Shown piece after piece: positions 57,991-64,000 of a stretch of DNA of 64,000 nt. Under the pieces are notes generated by a model. It was not told the origin of the DNA. It was given only the letters and a program-made list of their open reading frames with translations, and did not search any database. Source of the stretch: Lutjanus erythropterus. Taxonomy: Eukaryota; Chordata; Actinopteri; Lutjaniformes; Lutjanidae. The first letter of the stretch is position 1, and each line of letters starts with the position of its first letter. The DNA lies in NCBI GenBank assembly GCA_020091685.1, contig CM034594.1, forward strand, positions 42,791,250 through 42,855,249, read 5' to 3'. A program made the translations under genes and the position numbers.

Positions 57991-59160
57991 AGGCAGTGCT
58001 GATCAAATATGAATCAAGATTCTGTTACTGCACTGCCCATTTGTTGCCTCAAACAGCAAATGAGAAACGGACCAAGCACCTCCCCACCTTGCAAGTGTCA
58101 CTCTGAAGCTATCTAAATGCCCCCCCCAAACTGAAAATGAACTGAGAGATGAAAGGCTAAATAACTTGTGAATCATACAGGGAACTGTCTCAGTGGTATG
58201 TGTCTGAAAATAGCTGGTTGTGGATTCTGACCAGGACAAATTAGCAGTCACAACCATAGTAGTGCTTGAGATTTTGCATATGTGTGTGACCATAATCTGT
58301 GATGTAATATACCATATTTTTTTAAACTTTTTTAAAGATTTCCAGTGGCCAGTACCAAGCAGTTTAAAATTACCCTAACCTAAGCAGAATGTCTGTGTGA
58401 ATTCGATCCTCACCTTGGGTGTATTTTTCACAGATGGAGTGCTGCCCTCGCTGCCCTTTGGTAATTGTTTGACAGTGATTGGTTTTCAGCAGACAGTTGA
58501 AAGAAGGAGGTTTTTTTAGTGTGTGTAAAGTGAGGTCATTTCACATTGTTGCACAGGGGAAAGTTTTAATCAAAACCATAAGTACTGTAAATCCAATTTC
58601 AGCTCGACTGTATCTGCGCTTTTTTTCTGTGATGTTCACTTCCAGGGTCACTATCAAATTGACAGTTGTGTCCAATACGAAGCAAAATGACCAGCTAAAG
58701 AGAAACATTATCTTTTCCTCCTCCTCCTCTTGTTCGGTCTCTGACCTTCTGCAAGGAAGGATCATCCCACCGTCTGGCACAGTTTGCCACAGAAGCAGGA
58801 TTTATGAAGGGGAAATTGCAACTGGCAAATGGGTAGGGTAGGAAAAAAAAAAAGAACCCCCCCCTCCAGGGCAGAAGAGACGGGATGGAGAGAGGGAAGG
58901 ACAAAGGCAAATATTTGACAGGGACGCAGGAGGACTAATAGTTGGATCTGACCTCCCGGTGAACCTTCATTGTCTTTGGAAGGCAGCAGAGTCTATGATG
59001 AGAAAGCCTCTTACCCCCAACAAATAGGTAATGAGTGGTAATGAGAGACAATGAGTAAGAGAGGGAGAGAAAGGGGAGGGGAGGGGAGGAAGATGCAGAT
59101 AATGTAAGCCAGACGCAGACAGAGAAATTACAGAGAAACAGAGAGGGGAAGAGAGAGCGA
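57991..59160. other. No gene seen; GA-rich right end
   Basis: Purine-rich from about 58840 to 59160 (GGGAGAGAAAGG-type), giving serine/leucine/phenylalanine-rich ORFs on the minus strand that are artefacts. Confidence 0.55.
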
Positions 59161-59460
59161 GAGCAGCTGCAGCCGGGCTGAAAGTGAAGCTGAGAAGGTG
59201 CCGGGGCTGCGGAGGGAGCATCCAGGGAGTTGGGTGACGAGAAACACTGTCCGTTTGTGGCCACTGATAATACTTTCCATTCTAGCTGGCTCTATGTGGG
59301 GGTCTGCTGCTGCTGCGTGTGTGTTTGTGTGTGTGTGTTTGCAGGCCCTGTGCGAGGAGCTGCTGATTCCCCTGATTGCAGGCTGGCGCCCTGCTGGCGA
59401 GCCCCCGCACACTGAAATTAAATCCACTCTGCTCCGTTATAAATTATAATGCTTTACAAA
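59160..59460. other. Candidate conserved non-coding block
   Basis: GC-balanced sequence with CCACTGATAATACTTTCCAT, CTGATTCCCCTGATTGCAGG and TTATAAATTATAATGC around a short TG tract (59316-59340). It lies beside a GA-rich patch. Enhancer- or promoter-like by composition only; no TATA/Inr pair that I would defend. Confidence 0.25.
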
Positions 59461-60618
59461 CAGCACCCCCACCGGGGAACCCAGGAGGGGGAGAGGAGAG
59501 AGGAAGAGGGAGAGAATGGATGGTGTTAGAGAGGAAGACGGGGCAGAGGAGGATTGAAGGTGCATGAATAAAAATAAAAAGCATGAAGACAGAGAAAAAT
59601 GGTTAAAAATATTACCTTTTTGTTTTGTTTTTTTAAATGCAAAGTGAACTGTGATTTTAAGACTTGACTTAAATAAAACAGCTGGCATTTTAAGCAACTG
59701 AACACAGGTTAACAATAAAGTAGCGGCGCAAGCAAAAATAAAAAATAATTTAATCAGGAAAGAGGCAAAACTGCACTTAAACCCAAGTCGATTAGAAAGG
59801 CCTTACCTTAAAATGAAGAAGGAAGATGAGAAGTCGTGAAATAAACAGGAACAGAGAGACAGATACAGCAGGGATGTGTGTGAAGGAGATAAAAAAAAAA
59901 AAAAAGTGAAAGAAAGGCCGTGATAGTGTCGGGTGGGCGGGGAGGGGGATGAAAGCCTCGGCTAAATGGACCTCGTGGTGCCAGAGAGGCAGCGTGTCGC
60001 ACTGATATCCAGCTAGACTGGCACCACACGACCCGGGCGGCGCTGTGGCAGGCAGCAGAGGGCTAATATGTCTAACCTACGGCTCGTGTGGAGGACGATA
60101 ACCTGCTCGCATTGGTGCCAGGCTGCTCCCAGTCAAACAGTGAGGAGATGGAAAGACAATGATAGTGGGTGTCACCACTCGTCAGCTCCAAGTGTGAGTT
60201 TCAGCGCTGATCTTTGTGTTTCTTAAAGGTTTGTTTGGACGTCCAAATATAGACTACTTATATTACTTATACCAGCCACCCGCGTTACAATTGAAAAATC
60301 CTGAGGCCCACTGAAACCTTTAATCACAGCTGTGATCAACACAAGACTAGTCGTACCAATGAAGTGATATAAGATATGTTCTGGTGTTCATGTGATAGGT
60401 CACTGAATATGGTGTCACACCAGTTAAACATAGGTCAGAAAAATGAAGGATAACAAGAAATTTAAATCCCAAAGCTGTATTTTATAACTTGTAATTACTC
60501 TTATCAATACTGAAACTTAAAAATATTTCTTAAATTTAATTTTCATGACCTCTCAAGGCTGACCTGCAGGGTCTTCATGGCCCACCACCACTTTGAGAAT
60601 TACTTACTTACACTGTAC
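59461..60618. other. No gene seen
   Basis: GA-rich patch 59480-59560, poly-A 59890-59904, and a GC-balanced unique patch at 60000-60230. No coding evidence. Confidence 0.5.
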
Positions 60619-60842
60619 CTGGGGTCTGCAACCTTTTCTATCAAAAGAGACATTATTGGCCAAAAAAAAGAACAAAAAAATCTGGAAGTGCAGCCATTAA
60701 ATTCTCTATTACTTTTTGTTTGGATTTGGCATCCATAGCTAACCTGAGGAGACTCTGCACCAGGTAAATTTAGAGGAAAAGGCACAGAACCATGGACGTA
60801 GGCTAGATTCATATTTTTGTTGAAGAAATATTTAGGGTTGGC
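60619..60842 (+). mobile_element. hAT-like repeat family C, copy 2
   Basis: Begins CTGGGGTCTGCAACCTTTTC and shares ATTGGCCAAAA, GGAAGTGCAGCCATTAAATT, CTCTATTACTTT and GGATTTGGCATCC with 46554-46795 in the same orientation. The ATATTTAGGGTTGG end corresponds to ATATTTGGTGTG in copy 1. Confidence 0.65.
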
Positions 60843-63800
60843 CACGACTGTAGATTTTCTTAGCCAAACGGCAGTTGTCAGTTCAAACCATTAGTTGGCT
60901 AGTCGTCGCACGTTTATGACATGGGATGGTAAGAGGATGGCATGGAGACTTTAAGGGGTGGCAAAAATATATGCTAATTTAATTACAAACAATCACAAAA
61001 TCACACTCAATATTTGCTTAGAAAAGCCTCCAAATTTAGATATTTTATTTCTAATAAGTAATAAAGCAATGAATAGAAATATCTAAAGGTGGCAATAGAA
61101 ACTAATAAATCTGGTCAGTACATTTAGCCTAAAAATGTGGCCAGAACAGGTCATTAAATTATATGCGTTAGAGCCTCATCTCTTGAGGCCTTCATTTGCA
61201 CTAAATTTCCATCCAGCCACAACTTTTCAGATATATGTATATTGAACTAGAACTGTTCTAACCAGGGTGGCAGCTGCAGTAGCAGAGTATCTTTTAGAGG
61301 TGGCAACTACCATCCCATATTACCCCTTTAGATCTGCCCCTGTGACAAGCCCTCCGGGCCTAACACAGGTTCATTTGGTGTAGCAGCTGCACATTTATAC
61401 AAAAGGAAAATGTAGGAATTACTTCACGCCTACAACAATGCTAAATGCAAATGCAACCATACTTATACTACTGATGTTCCATATAGTGCTTAAATGATGA
61501 GTGGACTAAACCAGTCATTCACAGAGACTGGGTCGTGACCCACAGGTGCGACACCGGCAATTTTATTATTTTACCATTTTAATAAATAAAAGACTATGGA
61601 AGAAATTCTGCAGATTTACACTGCAGACTGACATCTGCAGTACACCTTTTATAGAACATTTAAAATGAATATATTGTTGTACCAATGAGAGAAATTCCAC
61701 CTAAATGCACCCATTTTGCATAAGACTGTAGTGTAGTATTTTTGTTGTTTGTCCAAGAAGTGTTAATTTAACTGTATGGTTTGTGTTGTTGTATTGCATG
61801 GTATTGTGTTAATATGTAGTATCTCCCCCAACAACTACAGTGTATTGTCCCTACTCCCATGTATTCAGGCCTTCCCTAACACATTAAATATAATCATTCA
61901 GATAATCTAACACAATATAATAATGTCAATGTTTAAAAAAACTGAACTTTACAATCTACAAAGTTTGTATTTATAGCATACTGCACATTGTATTAAATTC
62001 ACGACATTGTGTCCACATCCTGCATGTCAAACTAACTGCGTCATATTAAAAGGGTACAACACTGACATCTTATTTTGAACTGGGGGCCAATATTGGCCCC
62101 ACATCCTGGCCTGGCTGTAGCTGTAACTGGCAGTCTGTTTTAGGAACAACAGGCCTATTCTCCGTCCCAGCAGGGGGTTTAGGTCATGTGTGGCCATCTA
62201 CATTGTCTGCCGATCAAACCTGAGACTCGGACGCCTTAATCAAAACTCAGCCTCACTTCCGTTAACGCCTAAACACAAAGCCCGGACCAGTGATACAGGA
62301 CACAGCTGTCAGTACCACCTACGAGGGCTGTCAGCCTGTGTTTGGGCAGCAGAAACACGGCCACACACATCTACTGTCATCACTGTTAATGCACACCACA
62401 ACTGACGGTCAGAAAAGACAGACAGTTAACTGTGCGTCCACAATGTGAGCACTTTACTGTCTAGTTGTGTAAGAGTCTTTATAAAGTTTTTAATAGTCAA
62501 ACTGTGGATTTTTGGTAAAATATGTTTGCCATTTTCCTGAAAATTTTAGTGAGTCTTTGTCAAGTCATGATTTAGTCAGTGAAACTCATTTTAGTCAATG
62601 ATTTAGTGGTAGTTTTAGTAACAATTCTAGACTGTGTTTTCAGTATTTTTATTATATTTAATTTAACAATATGTTAACAGAGCACATGGAACTTATCATT
62701 AACATGAATCAATCAATTTATGTAAGTGATATCTACCTTGACAGAGACTACAGGACTGTGTTTGCAGGCGTCTTTGGTGCATATCTTTTATCTGCAAGGC
62801 ACTCGTCAGTCTTAATTTCGGTTTGAATATCAGAAAAGTTTCTTTTCTTTTCTTTTTACCTGACAGGCTGCTGGTAAAGGTGAGGCACACACATTTTGCC
62901 AGATTTATTAATGCTTGGAGATGTTCTTGTGTTTTATTTTCAGTGCCAATATTGAGTCTAAATGCAGGGAATAGGTTCACATTGATTTAGTGAGCTGGAA
63001 AGGTGGAGGCAGGGGTGATGGATGGGAACTAAGTTTGAGCGACTTTCATTCAGAGTTTGCTTTCATTGTCTTTTTTTTTTTTTAAAAACTCTGTCACCAT
63101 GATCTTTCCCTAAATGTAGTGGTATGTTTGGTCATTTTAACTGCTTAACTGTCATGTGCACATATTGCAATGAACATAAAACTGGGTCGTGGCAAACTGT
63201 CCAATATCAAGGACAGGGCTATTTTATTTGTCACTAAGGTTAATTACCGGGTAGTTTCTAGATACCTGCAGGGTTGCGGTGCATGTGTGAAAGGGGTTAT
63301 TGTGAGACAAACAAAACCACAGGACCCACTCATAGACTAACAGCTCCATAATGTTACCAGAGGTCAAAAACTCCACAAGGGACCTTCAGTGTCCACGGCC
63401 ATTTACATTGAAATTATGCAGAAAGCCCAAAAGAATAATAAGACATGTCCAGAGCCTTAAAGATGACAAGATAGATTCTGATGCACGCAAAAAAATGTGA
63501 GGTGCATCAGCATGCATTGTGGAGTTGGTAGAAAATCACCAGCATACATGCAGACAGGTAGATAGACTTGAACCTGTTTGCTCAGGCTTTTTTTTGTCTA
63601 TTCTGAATGCAAACTCAGGTCTGGGTCAAATACAGCCTGTTTCACCTGAAGAGATGCAACAGAAAGCAGAGGTGACAGCTGGAATCAGTACCAGCGAGTC
63701 TCAAACACACCACAGCAGAAAAAAAAAAGACATCGGCTGTCATGACAGTCAGGATAAAACAGAGAGGAAGAGACAAAGAAGCAAGGTACAATACAACCTG

Positions 63801-64000
63801 ACAGTAAAATGTGCGTTTGCAAGTTCAAAGGTGCTGTTCACAGACAGCATCAGGCAGGTTATGACAATACTACAGAAGCAAAATGCTTCTCAAGAGATAT
63901 GCAACAACAGCAAATTGTAGGCAGATGGTAAACACACTGCCAGTGTTTTCTGAAACAGTTCTGTAGCATTTAAAGGCAGGTATACACTGTGATTTTGGCC
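60843..64000. other. No gene seen
   Basis: Mostly AT-rich unique sequence. Possible old repeat motifs: TGGGTCGTGACCCA at about 61530, and an ATGGGATGGTA inverted pair near 60921 and 61314. A perfect 18-bp palindrome lies at 62083-62100 and a T run at 63071-63084. The 133-codon plus-strand ORF at 63519-63920 has mixed composition but no domain I recognise. Confidence 0.45.

Noticed and set aside
59384-59404. CTCF-like site (GGCGCCCTGCTGGCG)
   Set aside because: Two core positions are missing relative to the usual CTCF motif, and such GC-rich matches are frequent.
63519-63920. 133-codon plus-strand ORF near the right edge
   Set aside because: Mixed composition but no domain, signal or splice context I recognise; possible by chance.
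1-64000. CRISPR arrays, operons, ribosome binding sites, phage or plasmid features
   Set aside because: The repeats are microsatellites, minisatellites and eukaryotic transposons; nothing has the unit-spacer regularity or gene spacing of prokaryotic systems.

Overview
This window looks like non-coding nuclear DNA from a bony fish, probably a percomorph. I base this on dense (CA)n/(TG)n microsatellites, a tRNA-derived SINE whose tail resembles a common teleost SINE, and several short non-autonomous DNA transposon families I recognise as typical of teleosts. No family name was checked against a database. I find no convincing protein-coding gene, rRNA, functional tRNA gene, CRISPR array or operon. 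Nearly all ORFs over 60 codons are translations of microsatellites, polypyrimidine tracts or transposon debris. The only protein-like coding remnants are a decayed Tc1/mariner transposase on the minus strand (about 35.5-36.7 kb) and a RecQ-like helicase fragment inside an element inserted into it.

Layout: 0-10 kb is mostly unique, moderately GC-rich sequence with two tRNA-derived SINEs (2.8-3.0 kb minus, 8.1-8.3 kb plus). 10.4-11.3 kb is a nested composite of hAT-like MITEs. 12-15 kb holds unique DNA with TG arrays. 15.7-16.5 kb is a palindromic element split by another repeat. 18.3-21.5 kb holds a MITE with a minisatellite core, a composite MITE, a cluster of four CA/TG arrays and an 0.8 kb polypyrimidine tract. 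22.6-24.4 kb is a long foldback element followed by a core-less relative. 25.6-28.1 kb holds further family copies, including one with a perfect 8-bp target-site duplication. 31.5-32.0 kb is a degenerate 55-60 bp minisatellite. 35.5-36.7 kb is the interrupted Tc1 relic. 39.3-40.7 kb is a direct duplication. 45.9-47.9 kb is a (GAA)n tract followed by nested insertions, including a clean foldback element with TTAA at both ends. 50.6-53.5 kb holds more hAT-like MITEs and paired TG/CA arrays. The remainder is mostly unique sequence.

Mobile elements, rather than genes, explain most of the structure. At least ten copies of one hAT-like MITE family lie in the window, some dimeric. Comparing copies reveals an empty site, an internal inversion and several nestings. 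A few unique GC-balanced blocks with homeodomain-type ATTA motifs could be conserved non-coding elements of a developmental-gene desert or large intron, but only cross-species alignment could show that. I did not find a new biological system. The best leads are the inverted minisatellite core shared by two MITE copies, the dimeric MITE subfamily, and the helicase-fragment-bearing insertion.
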